A stretch of 64,000 nt of DNA from Proteus vulgaris (GCF_033708015.1 NZ_CP137920.1:806001-870000), one strand, 5' to 3'; counted from the stretch's first letter, positions 1 to 9,770 are shown. Program-made: numbers and translations. The notes: generated by a model not told the origin, from the sequence alone.

Positions 1-224
1 AGGTTATTTTGATGTCAGATGGTGTACAGCCTTTTGCCATGAATAAAACGTGTGATGCTTTGTATGAACCCTTTATTACTCCCGTGCTCCGTTATTTAAA
101 AACAGTATCAGAAGAGAGCGGAAGTGAGGCATTAGCAGGGACTTTAGCTGATCCTCGAACACATTCAATTACAGGCGATGATAAAACCTTAATTATTTGT
201 ATCAGGGATGAAGCGTTGTGGTAA
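1..224 (+). CDS. PP2C-type Ser/Thr protein phosphatase, C-terminal fragment (YegK-like)
   Basis: Only the 3' end lies in the window. The open frame runs in from the left edge (codons from base 3), and a V-I-L-M-S-D-G-V stretch near its start fits the metal-binding MSDG motif of PPM/PP2C phosphatases. The fragment ends with alternating beta-like segments (TLIICIRDE), as PP2C domains do. The stop overlaps the GTG start of the kinase-like gene by 7 bases, so the two are translationally coupled. A phosphatase beside a kinase suggests a reversible Ser/Thr phosphorylation module, like the E. coli yegK/yegI pair. The apparent TTG start at base 9 is an artefact of the window edge. Confidence 0.75.
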   Translation, partial: VILMSDGVQPFAMNKTCDALYEPFITPVLRYLKTVSEESGSEALAGTLADPRTHSITGDDKTLIICIRDEALW

Positions 225-1693
225 AAGCGAGAAAAAAAGGGATAGTTCAACTTGTATCTAGTCAATTACAAGATGAAAACGGTAAGATTTATCAAATAGG
301 TGATTTGATAAAAAGCGGAGGGGCTGGCAGTGTTAGCCATATTAATAACGCACCTCTTCAAGTATCAAAAGTTTATCATGACAAAATTGATAAAGCCTAT
401 TATTTGAAAAAAATCACGGCAATGCAGAAGTTAGAACCTGCATTAAAGCCCGTTTCTGTTAATGGCACGCCTATTATCCAGCTCGCATGGCCTCAAGCAC
501 GTTTATACAATAGTCAAAAGCAATTTGTTGGCTTTGTGATGCCTGAACTTGATGTCAAAAATACGATTGAGTTGGAATACATTCTTCAAGAACGCCAAGC
601 CAAAGCTCATGGCTTACCCTCGGGAATGGGGGCGAAAGTGAGTCTCGCCTATAATCTTTGCTCATTGATTGATGCTTTACATCAGCAAGGGCACCGTATT
701 ATTGATATGAAACCATTGAATTTACGGTTTTATAAATCAAGCTTGTATATGTCTCTTCTCGATTGTGATGGTTTTAGTATTCAAGGTGAAAATACACGTT
801 ATCCTGCGGGGCAATTTACCGTTGAATATTTAGCGCCTGAATTTCAAGCTAAACAAACTATTCCAGAAGCAGAAGAAGAGTGGCAAGATCGATTTGCCTT
901 AGCCGTTATCATTTTTCAGTTGCTTAATTTTGGGATCCACCCCTTTAGTGGTCGCCCTAAAAATGACACTGTACCTACAGATATTCCAAGGCGTATTGCT
1001 GGGCGTTTTTATGGTTATGGGATAAAAGCACATAATTTAATTACACCCAGTGTGGCGAGTGGACATAAACAATTACCTGATAAATTAAGAACTCTTTTTG
1101 ATAAAGCGTTTTCAGGCACACCTTCGCAAAGACCCAGTGCAAAGAGATGGGCGACAGCACTTTATGAATATGCACAACCCGAAAAGCAACAGCTAGTCGT
1201 TTGTCAAAAAGATAAAAATCATCAGCATTTTGCAGGTAAAGCTTGCGCAGCATGTGCAAGAGAGGCGAAGTTACAGCAAGTTGCTATTACGCAAAAACAA
1301 AACCAAACGCAACGTGAACAAATTCGTCAAAAAAGAGTACAAAATGCGAATATCCGACAAGCGCCAATTCAACCTACGCCAGCGAAACCGATTCAACCGC
1401 CTGCGATATTTATAGCGGTTAAAAATGCAATAAACCAAGTCCCTAAAGTCATATTTCATACCGCTATTGCTATGTTGATCCCTGTGATATTTGGAGTTTT
1501 GATGATGAATTTTATTCCACAGGATATAAGTAGTGAGTTAGCTTCTAATTGGGTCTCTGATTTAATCAAAGCGGATTATTTTAAACAATTTATAATGGCG
1601 ATAATGAGTGTGATGTTTTTAATGGTTTCCGTAATCGTTTTATTGATCCTGTTTGTTTTCCCTTCATCGAGTATATTGAAAAAAAGGCCATAG
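218..1693 (+). CDS. Protein kinase-like membrane protein (YegI-like)
   Basis: Predicted Ser/Thr kinase of 491 residues. Visible landmarks are a glycine-rich loop (SGGAGSVS, residues 33-40), a candidate ATP-binding lysine at 51 (VSKVY), a catalytic-loop equivalent D163-M-K165-P-L-N168, and a DGF (184-186) in place of DFG. After the kinase domain a Cys/His cluster (about residues 328-345, CxxxxxH...CxxC) resembles a small zinc-binding element. A Gln-rich linker then leads to two hydrophobic segments (about 412-432 and 456-482), so the kinase probably faces the cytoplasm from an inner-membrane anchor. The GTG start overlaps the phosphatase stop. E. coli YegI is the nearest named relative I recognise. 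Substrates are unknown; the TonB-domain protein 15 bases downstream is one candidate. Confidence 0.75.
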   Translation: MVKARKKGIVQLVSSQLQDENGKIYQIGDLIKSGGAGSVSHINNAPLQVSKVYHDKIDKAYYLKKITAMQKLEPALKPVSVNGTPIIQLAWPQARLYNSQKQFVGFVMPELDVKNTIELEYILQERQAKAHGLPSGMGAKVSLAYNLCSLIDALHQQGHRIIDMKPLNLRFYKSSLYMSLLDCDGFSIQGENTRYPAGQFTVEYLAPEFQAKQTIPEAEEEWQDRFALAVIIFQLLNFGIHPFSGRPKNDTVPTDIPRRIAGRFYGYGIKAHNLITPSVASGHKQLPDKLRTLFDKAFSGTPSQRPSAKRWATALYEYAQPEKQQLVVCQKDKNHQHFAGKACAACAREAKLQQVAITQKQNQTQREQIRQKRVQNANIRQAPIQPTPAKPIQPPAIFIAVKNAINQVPKVIFHTAIAMLIPVIFGVLMMNFIPQDISSELASNWVSDLIKADYFKQFIMAIMSVMFLMVSVIVLLILFVFPSSSILKKRP

Positions 1694-1708
1694 ATTAGGG
1701 AAAATAAA

Positions 1709-4216
1709 ATGAAAAAAAGAGTAAAACTTATACTGATTATTATTGGCATTATAACGTTACTGTTCCCTTTTTGGTTACCTGCTTTTTTAGTTTCAACTTT
1801 TAGTTTGATTGATAGTTTTAATAGCAAAATTCTCCCCTCATCTGTTCGCTTTGATGAGCGTAATTTCTTACTGGGAGTGTGGGTAGGCTCTCTGATTATG
1901 ACGATTGTGATGTTGTTGCAATCGTGGCGATCTAAAAATATTTATTATTTATGTGGTGGTGGGCTCGTATTTTTAATGGCACTCAGCGTGTCATTTTCGA
2001 TTATCCCCAAAAATGAATTAGAAGATCGTCGTCGATTTGTTTTACAGAATATCGAACAATCAGAATGGAAAAATTATCATGACTTAGTTGTTAACAGTGA
2101 AGATGATATTCGTAAAGCTATTCGCTCTAATCAACCGAAAGCATTAGCGTCTATTAGTGCTATGGAGAAAGCCAGAATAGCTTTACCCGGGCTAGATTAT
2201 TTTAGTGATGATGTGATAGACGCGATAAAAGCGAAAGAAGCTTATTTCGCTTATGCTAAGGGAACACCAGAACATGCAGAAGCAGTCAAAACACTCAATT
2301 TTTATGGCGACTGGTTATTAAATCAGCCGGAGGTTATGGTTGCTCAGGCATTGGCTTCTCTTTCAAATAGCCATGATGCTCAATTAATGCAATCAGGTAT
2401 AAATGTGATTGCTGTTGCACCATTATCACCTGAAGCATGGCAAGTTTTAGCGCTGACTTATATTGCTCATCTTTCTTTGGATGCACAAGTTGAAAAAGCG
2501 ATGCTAGCTTTAATGGTGGCGGATACACTGACACAAACTAAACAAGCTCGTCATGATGTTTCAGTACAACCATTATTGAAAAAAGCAATTTCAGAGCTTA
2601 CTGAAAATCAACGGCAGATTTATCAAATATTGCAGGCGCGTGTTATCGAAGATCGTTTTTATCGGCAAAACAATTCTCCTCCAGAAGAGATAACAACGTT
2701 AGCAAACCAACGATTACCAGTGAATAACGCAATTAATAATGATTTAACCACTTATCTTGAAATGCAATCAATGATGGGAAAGGAGTATCCTGGAAAAGTG
2801 ATCGTTGAATCGCCTAATGAAGTGAAAAATTTAACGGAGATCCGTTATCCAACCATCAGAAAGTATATCCCTCGTGCAGATGTTATTTTATCGGTTGATG
2901 TCAATCCTCAAGGGCGTATTTCAGGGCTTTGGGTACAAAACAGCAGTGGTATTGATGCTTTTGATGATCAAGCCGTGAAAGCTGCTCGCTACTGGCGTTT
3001 TATGCCAAACAAAGATGGGTATCGTCAACGAGTGACAGTACGTTTTGAAAGTACCCGTCTTGGTTGGAAAGAGTATGCCGTTAAGCTGCAATCTACATTG
3101 ATAAAATTAGTGAAAGCCTACGCAAGACAAGATGCTAAAGGGATAACACTGACCGAAAATGCTTATTCAGAATTGAAAAAACAAGCACCAGAATTAAAAG
3201 ATGGAAGAGAAGTGGCTCGCTCTAGCTATGATCCTTATGCTTCTTATTACCCTAGATTATCCCAACAACAGCAAGAAAAACGTGCAGCGTTACAAGCTAT
3301 CTTAAAAGAGTTACAAACATTGCCTAATGGTAAAAATAACCATGAAAGTTGGGATAATAGTATTCGTTTCTTAAATGAAAAACTGGCTCTGTATCAAGAT
3401 AATGCTGATGTTGTCAGAATGGTTGCTCGTTTTGAGTTGCAGTATTACAACGTGGGAATTAATAACTTAGCGAGCTCCCCTAAAATTTATCCGCAAGATA
3501 AAGAATATTGGCAAACTTTATTGTTGAAAGCGCGTACTCATTTTGAACAAGCTATTGCATTAGATCCTGAGCGTGAAGATGTTTGGTTAGGTTGGGGGAT
3601 CACATGGCTTGATGAGGATCCTGAAATCGCAGCGGGAGCATTTGCTAAAGCCGCACAACAGAAGTCAAAAGAAAGTATTGGATCTCTTATGCAAATGTTA
3701 GAAATGCGTATGGTGATGGAGACACTTGAAGGTGTACGTTTAGAGCGTTATCAGACTTTACGAGCCAGAATGGATATGCGTTATTTACCTGAAGACGTCG
3801 AAATCAAGCCTGAAGAGGATTATCTCAGTGATGATTTAACTCAAATTCAATTAACTCAACGTGCAATACCCGCATCAGACCCGAATAGCAAAGTTGTTCG
3901 TTCACCGTTGAATACCAACAAAATTGAGCAATCAAATCGGGTATTTAGCATTGATTTTTCATCAGCGAATATCAAAGGCAGTGATCAGGCATTACCGAAA
4001 GTGAATGCACCTGATACAGCCCCTAAAACAGGGGATATGATCTTACAACTCGACGTTGATCCCCAAGGTGTTCCCACTGTGGTGTTATTGAAATCGAGTA
4101 GTGGTGACATGAGTATCGACGATGCTGTTATCGATGCTGCATATCAATGGCGTTTTAATGGGTCACCTGCTCTAAAAGGTAATGTGATTTTGATATCTGT
4201 TCAATTTAGCCAATAA
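1709..4216 (+). CDS. Large membrane protein with two TonB C-terminal-like domains
   Basis: Protein of 835 residues with three hydrophobic segments near the N terminus (about 6-34, 50-70 and 76-95). A long, probably helical, TPR-like region follows. Two copies of the TonB C-terminal signature are visible, each a short beta-hairpin then an A-x-x-W-R-F motif: about residues 393-445, ending AARYWRF, and about 775-835, ending AAYQWRF. These domains usually contact outer-membrane receptors or envelope partners. The gene starts 15 bases after the kinase gene with a good ribosome site and is followed by a terminator, so it closes the operon. Tandem TonB-like domains beside a kinase/phosphatase pair are unusual. 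A link between phosphorylation and an envelope complex is inference. Confidence 0.6.
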   Translation: MKKRVKLILIIIGIITLLFPFWLPAFLVSTFSLIDSFNSKILPSSVRFDERNFLLGVWVGSLIMTIVMLLQSWRSKNIYYLCGGGLVFLMALSVSFSIIPKNELEDRRRFVLQNIEQSEWKNYHDLVVNSEDDIRKAIRSNQPKALASISAMEKARIALPGLDYFSDDVIDAIKAKEAYFAYAKGTPEHAEAVKTLNFYGDWLLNQPEVMVAQALASLSNSHDAQLMQSGINVIAVAPLSPEAWQVLALTYIAHLSLDAQVEKAMLALMVADTLTQTKQARHDVSVQPLLKKAISELTENQRQIYQILQARVIEDRFYRQNNSPPEEITTLANQRLPVNNAINNDLTTYLEMQSMMGKEYPGKVIVESPNEVKNLTEIRYPTIRKYIPRADVILSVDVNPQGRISGLWVQNSSGIDAFDDQAVKAARYWRFMPNKDGYRQRVTVRFESTRLGWKEYAVKLQSTLIKLVKAYARQDAKGITLTENAYSELKKQAPELKDGREVARSSYDPYASYYPRLSQQQQEKRAALQAILKELQTLPNGKNNHESWDNSIRFLNEKLALYQDNADVVRMVARFELQYYNVGINNLASSPKIYPQDKEYWQTLLLKARTHFEQAIALDPEREDVWLGWGITWLDEDPEIAAGAFAKAAQQKSKESIGSLMQMLEMRMVMETLEGVRLERYQTLRARMDMRYLPEDVEIKPEEDYLSDDLTQIQLTQRAIPASDPNSKVVRSPLNTNKIEQSNRVFSIDFSSANIKGSDQALPKVNAPDTAPKTGDMILQLDVDPQGVPTVVLLKSSSGDMSIDDAVIDAAYQWRFNGSPALKGNVILISVQFSQ

Positions 4217-4243
4217 TCACTATTCAATTAAATAATGTTATAA

Positions 4244-4283
4244 AAAACCGCCGTTTTTGTTAATAAAAAGGCGGTTTTCTTTT
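4244..4283 (+). terminator. Rho-independent terminator of the kinase/TonB-domain operon
   Basis: AAAACCGCC (4244-4252) pairs with GGCGGTTTT (4270-4278) and is followed by a T-rich run, 27 bases after the stop codon. Confidence 0.85.
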
Positions 4284-4320
4284 ATTTAGAGATTTTCTAA
4301 CTTATTGAAAGTCATAAATT

Positions 4321-4336
4321 TGTTATCTTGATCACA
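4321..4336. promoter_or_regulatory. CRP-like site upstream of btsT
   Basis: TGTTATCTTGATCACA matches the CRP consensus TGTGA-N6-TCACA at 9 of 10 positions. It lies about 215 bases before the btsT start and just upstream of the BtsR-type repeats. E. coli btsT is known to be CRP dependent. Site function here is inferred from the match. Confidence 0.55.
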
Positions 4337-4363
4337 AAAAAAACACCATTTAAAAATAGCAGA

Positions 4364-4412
4364 ACCACTTAACTAAGAAAACAGACCGCTTAATTCGTTA
4401 TACAACCGCTAA
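4364..4412 (+). promoter_or_regulatory. BtsR (YehT) direct-repeat binding site
   Basis: ACCACTTA (4364-4371) and ACCGCTTA (4385-4392) are separated by exactly 13 bases. Both fit the published BtsR motif ACC(G/A)CT(C/T)A, a direct repeat with a 13-base spacer. A third, weaker copy ACCGCTAA (4405-4412) follows after 12 bases. The response regulator BtsR activates btsT (yjiY) in E. coli when extracellular pyruvate is sensed by BtsS. No btsSR genes are in this window, so they would have to lie elsewhere. Confidence 0.75.
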
Positions 4413-4552
4413 GAGATTTAGTCACTCCATTCCTATGTAAGAATTCTTATTATGTAGCTGCGGGCAGTTCTCTCTCAGATTCGCTTAAATCATTCTCTGC
4501 TGTCCCGCATTACTCTTTGGCTGTTCGGTCTTGCCTGAAAAAAAGGTGTCTC

Positions 4553-6703
4553 ATGAACAAAAATACATTTTTAAAGCACGTACCTTGGGTGATCCTCGGG
4601 ATTATTGGTGCTTTTTGTCTTTCAGTGGTTGCACTTCGTCGTGGGGAACACGTCAGTGCGCTGTGGATAGTTGTTGCTTCTGTTGCTGTTTATTTAGTTG
4701 CTTATCGTTATTATAGTCTTTATATCGCTCAAAAAGTGATGAAATTGGATCCAACGAGAGCAACACCTTCTGTTGTCAATAATGACGGTTTGAACTACGT
4801 TCCAACTAACCGTTACGTTTTATTTGGTCACCACTTTGCGGCTATCGCAGGTGCGGGTCCTTTGGTGGGGCCAGTACTTGCTGCGCAAATGGGATATTTA
4901 CCGGGTACACTTTGGCTATTAGCTGGGGTTGTGCTTGCGGGTGCAGTACAAGACTTTATGGTGCTGTTTATTTCAACACGCCGTAATGGTAACTCACTTG
5001 GTGAGATGATAAAGAAAGAGATGGGTCCAATTCCGGGTACTATCGCGTTATTCGGCTGTTTCCTTATCATGATCATCATTCTTGCAGTGCTTGCACTTAT
5101 TGTTGTTAAAGCATTAGCAGAAAGCCCATGGGGAGTATTCACTGTTTGTTCAACAGTACCGATTGCCCTGTTTATGGGGATCTACATGCGCTATATCCGC
5201 CCAGGCCGTGTTGGTGAAGTCTCTGTGATCGGTATTGTATTACTGGTTGCTGCGATTTGGTTTGGTGGTGTTATTGCTCACGACCCATACTGGGGACCTG
5301 CGTTAACCTTTAAAGATACAACCATCACCTTTGGTCTTATTGGTTATGCTTTTGTGTCCGCATTACTGCCAGTTTGGTTGATCCTAGCACCTCGCGATTA
5401 CTTAGCGACGTTCCTGAAGATCGGGGTTATTGTTGGTTTAGCCGTTGGGATTGTGATCCTAAACCCTGAACTGAAAATGCCTGCGGTTACTCAATATGTC
5501 GATGGTACAGGTCCATTATGGAAAGGAGCTTTATTCCCATTCTTATTTATTACTATCGCTTGTGGTGCTGTTTCTGGTTTCCACGCACTGATTGCTTCAG
5601 GTACAACACCTAAGCTTATCGCCAATGAAATGGATGCGCGTTTTATCGGTTATGGTGCAATGTTAATGGAATCATTCGTTGCAATCATGGCGTTAGTGGC
5701 TGCATCTATCATTGAACCCGGTCTATACTTTGCAATGAATACACCACCAGCAGGTTTAGGTATTACTATGCCGAACCTCCATGAGTTAGGTGGTGAAAAT
5801 ACCGCAGTTATTATGGAGCAGTTAAGAGAAGTTACTGTACATACTGCTGCAACGGTGAGTTCATGGGGCTTTGTTATTTCGCCAGAAGAAATTCTACAAA
5901 CGGCGAAAGACATAGGTGAGCCTTCTGTATTAAACCGTGCTGGTGGTGCGCCGACCTTAGCCGTGGGTATTGCGATGGTATTCCATAAAATCATTCCTGC
6001 TGCGGATATGGGCTTCTGGTATCACTTTGGTATCTTGTTCGAAGCGCTCTTTATTTTAACAGCGTTAGACGCAGGTACACGTTCTGGACGCTTTATGTTC
6101 CAAGACTTGATAGGTAACTTTATCCCTTACCTGAAGACAACAAACTCATTCATTCCGGGTGTGATTGGTACAGCGGGTTGCGTAGGATTATGGGGATATC
6201 TGTTATATCAAGGTGTTGTTGACCCATTAGGCGGAGTGAAAAGCTTGTGGCCACTGTTTGGTATTTCAAACCAAATGTTAGCCGCGGTTGCTCTGGTATT
6301 AGGTACTGTTATTTTAATTAAGATGAAACGTACTAAATATATCTGGGTGACAGTTGTTCCAGCAGTATGGTTATTAATTTGTACAACATGGGCGTTAGGT
6401 CTGAAACTTCTTAGTGATGATCCACAAATGGAAGGTTTCTTCTACTTAGCAAATGAATACAAAGCGAAGATTTTAGCGGGTGGTGCCGACTTAACTGCAG
6501 CTGAAATTACCAATATGAATCATATTGTTATTAATAACTACACCAATGCTGGCTTAAGTATTCTGTTCTTAGTGGTTGTTTACAGCATCATTTTCTACGG
6601 TTTCCGTACTGCAATGAAAGCACGTAAAACCCCAGAAGAAACAGCACAAGAAACACCGTATGTGCCTATGCCAAAAGATGTAAAAGTGTCTTCAGGTCAC
6701 TAA
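4553..6703 (+). CDS. btsT: Pyruvate:H+ symporter BtsT (CstA family)
   Basis: Inner-membrane carrier of the CstA family, 716 residues with many hydrophobic segments. Long stretches are essentially those of E. coli BtsT (YjiY), for example HVPWVILGIIGAFCL at the start, FGHHFAAIAGAGPLVGP and TPPAGLGITMPNLHELG. They fit BtsT better than its paralogue CstA. BtsT imports pyruvate under nutrient limitation. The ATG at 4553 was preferred over an in-frame start at 4517 because it matches the family N terminus and follows an AAAGGTG ribosome site. Upstream lie a CRP-like site and a BtsR repeat. yjiX and yjiA follow on the same strand, the same order as in E. coli. Confidence 0.95.
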   Translation: MNKNTFLKHVPWVILGIIGAFCLSVVALRRGEHVSALWIVVASVAVYLVAYRYYSLYIAQKVMKLDPTRATPSVVNNDGLNYVPTNRYVLFGHHFAAIAGAGPLVGPVLAAQMGYLPGTLWLLAGVVLAGAVQDFMVLFISTRRNGNSLGEMIKKEMGPIPGTIALFGCFLIMIIILAVLALIVVKALAESPWGVFTVCSTVPIALFMGIYMRYIRPGRVGEVSVIGIVLLVAAIWFGGVIAHDPYWGPALTFKDTTITFGLIGYAFVSALLPVWLILAPRDYLATFLKIGVIVGLAVGIVILNPELKMPAVTQYVDGTGPLWKGALFPFLFITIACGAVSGFHALIASGTTPKLIANEMDARFIGYGAMLMESFVAIMALVAASIIEPGLYFAMNTPPAGLGITMPNLHELGGENTAVIMEQLREVTVHTAATVSSWGFVISPEEILQTAKDIGEPSVLNRAGGAPTLAVGIAMVFHKIIPAADMGFWYHFGILFEALFILTALDAGTRSGRFMFQDLIGNFIPYLKTTNSFIPGVIGTAGCVGLWGYLLYQGVVDPLGGVKSLWPLFGISNQMLAAVALVLGTVILIKMKRTKYIWVTVVPAVWLLICTTWALGLKLLSDDPQMEGFFYLANEYKAKILAGGADLTAAEITNMNHIVINNYTNAGLSILFLVVVYSIIFYGFRTAMKARKTPEETAQETPYVPMPKDVKVSSGH

Positions 6704-6724
6704 TTTAGGTTGGTAGGTAAAATC

Positions 6725-6750
6725 CCCCGCTCTGGCTTGCTAGGGCGGGG
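6725..6750 (+). other. Intergenic hairpin between btsT and yjiX
   Basis: CCCCGC (6725-6730) pairs with GCGGGG (6745-6750) directly upstream of the yjiX ribosome site (AGGAG at 6754-6758). There is no T-run, so it is more likely an mRNA processing or stability element, or a brake on downstream expression, than a full terminator. Confidence 0.5.
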
Positions 6751-6764
6751 CTTAGGAGAAACTT

Positions 6765-6971
6765 ATGTTTGGTAATTTAGGACAAGCTGGAAAATATCTA
6801 GGACAAGCAGCCCGTATGCTAATAGGTATTCCTGATTACGATAATTATGTGCAACACATGAAGGATAACCACCCAGATAAGCCGGTTATGACCTATAACG
6901 AGTTTTTCCGTGAGCGTCAGGAAGCCCGTTATGGCGGTGGTGATGGTAAAGGCGGTTTTCGCTGTTGCTAA
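6765..6971 (+). CDS. yjiX: YbdD/YjiX family small protein
   Basis: A 68-residue soluble protein of the YbdD/YjiX family (DUF466). It shows the family features N-Y-x-x-Y-x-x-H-M and [17 protein letters not shown], then a Gly-rich tail ending in two Cys. Genes of this family sit beside CstA-type transporters, here 61 bases after btsT. The exact role is not established; a part in transporter function is inferred from this constant association. The ribosome site AGGAG fits the ATG. Confidence 0.9.
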   Translation: MFGNLGQAGKYLGQAARMLIGIPDYDNYVQHMKDNHPDKPVMTYNEFFRERQEARYGGGDGKGGFRCC

Positions 6972-6993
6972 TGATCCGTAAAGGAGATAAATG

Positions 6994-7974
6994 ATGGAAC
7001 CTATTGCAGTGACAATACTGACCGGTTTTTTAGGATCCGGAAAAACAACACTGTTACGCCATATGCTTAATGAAAAGCATGGTTATAAAATTGCTGTTAT
7101 TGAAAATGAATTTGGTGAAGTACCTATTGATGATGAAATCATTGGTGATAGAGCCACTCAAATAAAAACACTGACCAATGGTTGTATTTGCTGTAGTAAA
7201 TCGAATGAATTAGAAGACACACTATTAGACTTATGTGACAGTCTAGATCGTGGTGAAATCGAGTTTGATAGATTAGTTATTGAATGCACGGGTATGGCTG
7301 ATCCTGGCCCTATTAGCCAAACATTCTTTTCTCATGAGATCATCTGCCAGCGCTACTTATTAGATGGCATTATCACGCTTGTGGATAATGTTCACGCTCA
7401 ACAACAACTGGATCAATTTACGATTGCACAATCACAAATTGGTTATGCTGATCGCATTCTGTTAACGAAAACAGATATCACGCCAGCCTCTCCTGAATTA
7501 ATGGCTCGATTAAGACGTATTAATGCCAGAGCACCAGTACATACCGTTATTCATGGGCAAGTTGATTTAGGACTCCTGTTTAACGTAAAAGGTTTTATGT
7601 TGAACGATAATCTCGATGTAAAACAGCCTTTGTTTCGTTATCAGGCGGATAAGCAAGATGATATCAGTTCGATTGTGTTAAAATTCGACTATCCCGTTGA
7701 GTTACAAGAAGTTTCAGACGTAATGGAAAAATTATTATTAAGCTTTGCTGATCATCTTTTACGTTATAAAGGGATATTAAATATTAAAGATCAGCCTAAT
7801 CGTTTGCTATTCCAAGGGGTACAACGTCTTTATAGTGCTGATTGGGATAGACCGTGGAATGACGATGAAATACGTCAAAGCACATTGGTCTTTATTGGTA
7901 TTCAATTACCAGAAGAAGAGATAAGAGCCAATTTTGATGCATTGATGCCTAGTATTGAAGAGAAGGCTAATTAA
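6994..7974 (+). CDS. yjiA: COG0523/CobW-type GTPase YjiA
   Basis: G3E-family P-loop GTPase of 326 residues. Visible are the Walker A motif GFLGSGKTT near residues 10-18, the metal-binding C-x-C-C motif (TNGCICCSKS), an ECTGMADPGP switch region, a TKTD base-recognition motif and a CobW C-terminal domain ending in QLPEEEI. The sequence is collinear with E. coli YjiA, whose homologues bind transition metals and act as metallochaperones; the client is unknown. Two ATGs are adjacent. The second (6994) is preferred because it is 7 bases from the AAGGAG site and matches the YjiA N terminus. Last gene of the btsT operon. Confidence 0.92.
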   Translation: MEPIAVTILTGFLGSGKTTLLRHMLNEKHGYKIAVIENEFGEVPIDDEIIGDRATQIKTLTNGCICCSKSNELEDTLLDLCDSLDRGEIEFDRLVIECTGMADPGPISQTFFSHEIICQRYLLDGIITLVDNVHAQQQLDQFTIAQSQIGYADRILLTKTDITPASPELMARLRRINARAPVHTVIHGQVDLGLLFNVKGFMLNDNLDVKQPLFRYQADKQDDISSIVLKFDYPVELQEVSDVMEKLLLSFADHLLRYKGILNIKDQPNRLLFQGVQRLYSADWDRPWNDDEIRQSTLVFIGIQLPEEEIRANFDALMPSIEEKAN

Positions 7975-8097
7975 CCGAATACCCTGTAGTGAGTGTTAGA
8001 ATGTAGTAAGAAGTCACCGTAGTAGCCGTAAATAGCAGTAACGAATATTGATAAGCTCCTGACTTGAGGAGGATCCTGTTCCTAGGATCTTATGTTT

Positions 8098-8133
8098 TAC
8101 CCCATAATACGGGTTATTATGGGGTACTTTTTT
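8098..8133 (+). terminator. Terminator after yjiA
   Basis: A perfect 12-base stem (8098-8109 with 8115-8126) is followed by CTTTTTT. It serves the plus-strand btsT-yjiX-yjiA unit. The minus-strand side lacks a T-run, so it is at best a weak terminator for cyuA. Confidence 0.85.
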
Positions 8134-8144
8134 AAACACTCAAA

Positions 8145-9467
8145 TTAGCCATTAGCAACGGCTTTATATTCCATGATCTCAATAATTTGAACATCAGTAT
8201 GTTGCATTGCACGGCTTGCTAATGCACATAGATTTTCAATTGTAGAATCCACATCATGAGCGACAATGCCGTCATTACCTGTCACATAAGTGTTGTCTAG
8301 CGCCATTAACACGGCTTTATACGCTGCACTCGCTCCAGTTGAGACTTTCATCGCACAGCTATTTGAGGCGCCATCACAAATCACACCACTGATATCACCA
8401 ATCATGCTACTAATTGCCATAGCCATAGAATCGTAACGTTCATCCATTAGCCATGCAATTGCACCCGCCGCTCCCATTGATGCGGTTGTTGCTGCACATA
8501 ATGCAGATAATGCAGGAAATTTATGGTGAATATAGATAGCCAGTAAATGAGAAAGCATTAATGCTCTTGCCATTTTCTCTTCGCTAACATGTAAATATTC
8601 AGCAACCACCACAACAGGCATCGTTGCAGCAATACCTTGGTTACCTGAACCTGAGTTACTCATTGCGGGTAAAACGGCGCCCCCCATACGTGCATCCGAT
8701 GCGGCAGAGGTACGGATCATAATTTCTGATAATAAATCTTTTGCTAATAAGCCACGCTGTTGTTGGCGTTGTAAAGTTTGTCCAATATGTAAACCATAAG
8801 TATTGCTCAAACCTTCTTTTGATAACGCATCATTTAAGTGTGCTGATTCAAGGATAAAAGAAATGTCTTCTACGGGCGTTTGAGTAACAAACTGGTAAAT
8901 CTCTTGGGTATTGGTTTGGGTCAACGTTTCTTTTATTTCGCAAGGTGATGCAGATTGTTCTGCATCAGTACAAGTGTTATCAAGAACAATATGACCGTTA
9001 TGAATGATTTTAACAATATTAGTGTGGTTACCTGCAATAATGACTGTTGCGCTATTTTCGCCATCTTCAACAGTCACTTCGCTATATAGCACTTCTTGGC
9101 ACGCTTTTTTAATCGAAACAGTCACAATGCCTGCCGCTAATAATGCTTTGCTTTGCTCTACGTGCTCTGATGTTGCATTCTTTAATACTTCAAGACCTGC
9201 TTTACAATCACCGCCCACAGCACCTAAGCTTGCGGCAATAGATAATCCCACCATGCCCGTACCAGGTACGGTTACACCCATACCGTTTTTCATTAAATTA
9301 GGAGAAACTTCTGCGCTAATGCGGGTAATCGCGTGTTGTAGGTAACTTGCTGCTGTTGCAGCCGCTAATGCAAGCGAAATAGGTTCTGTACAACCTAAAG
9401 CGGGTTTTACTTGTTGTTTAACTGCCGCTATCAATATTTTCCAACGAGAAGATAATTGTTTTTTCAT
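8145..9467 (-). CDS. cyuA: L-cysteine desulfidase CyuA (YhaM, UPF0597)
   Basis: Serine-dehydratase-alpha-like protein of 440 residues, collinear with E. coli CyuA/YhaM. Conserved stretches include [45 protein letters not shown] and [13 protein letters not shown]. The cysteines in GCTEP and CDGASNSC are likely ligands of the iron-sulfur cluster used by this enzyme class. The family degrades L-cysteine to pyruvate, ammonia and hydrogen sulfide, mainly anaerobically. The start at 9467 (ATGAAAAAAC) was chosen over a TTG at 9500 because it is preceded by a TTGGA element and fits the family length. The usual partner cyuP is not adjacent, so the gene appears monocistronic. Confidence 0.9.
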   Translation of the reverse strand: MKKQLSSRWKILIAAVKQQVKPALGCTEPISLALAAATAASYLQHAITRISAEVSPNLMKNGMGVTVPGTGMVGLSIAASLGAVGGDCKAGLEVLKNATSEHVEQSKALLAAGIVTVSIKKACQEVLYSEVTVEDGENSATVIIAGNHTNIVKIIHNGHIVLDNTCTDAEQSASPCEIKETLTQTNTQEIYQFVTQTPVEDISFILESAHLNDALSKEGLSNTYGLHIGQTLQRQQQRGLLAKDLLSEIMIRTSAASDARMGGAVLPAMSNSGSGNQGIAATMPVVVVAEYLHVSEEKMARALMLSHLLAIYIHHKFPALSALCAATTASMGAAGAIAWLMDERYDSMAMAISSMIGDISGVICDGASNSCAMKVSTGASAAYKAVLMALDNTYVTGNDGIVAHDVDSTIENLCALASRAMQHTDVQIIEIMEYKAVANG

Positions 9468-9770
9468 TGCATGCATCCAATAAACAGTATGAGAATTCAA
9501 TGGGTTATTCTATTTTTAATACCATCATCATACTGAATTTATTGGAGAAAGTTTTTTCTGAATTTACTAACATTGTTCAAATGTTGAGAAAATATTACCC
9601 TTTATATCTTCTATATTGGTAATTTTTTCCACATAAGATAAAGGTAAATGTTTTGGCTCTTTAATGTCATTTATCCGTGCAAGAGATGATGCTTTTGTCT
9701 CTAAATATATAAAGATGAGGGGATGAAAAATACAAGTGAGTAAGATTATTTAAGAAATTAATGGTGAGAT

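Noticed and set aside
1041..1459. Minus-strand and alternate-frame ORFs inside the kinase gene
   Set aside because: They lie wholly within a well-supported gene and have no family resemblance.
4553..6703. Carbon starvation protein CstA
   Set aside because: The protein matches BtsT more closely, and the BtsR repeat and the yjiX-yjiA order support btsT.
8072..8089. Small hairpin GATCCT/AGGATC before the yjiA terminator
   Set aside because: A 6-base stem without a T-run; the strong hairpin at 8098-8133 explains termination.
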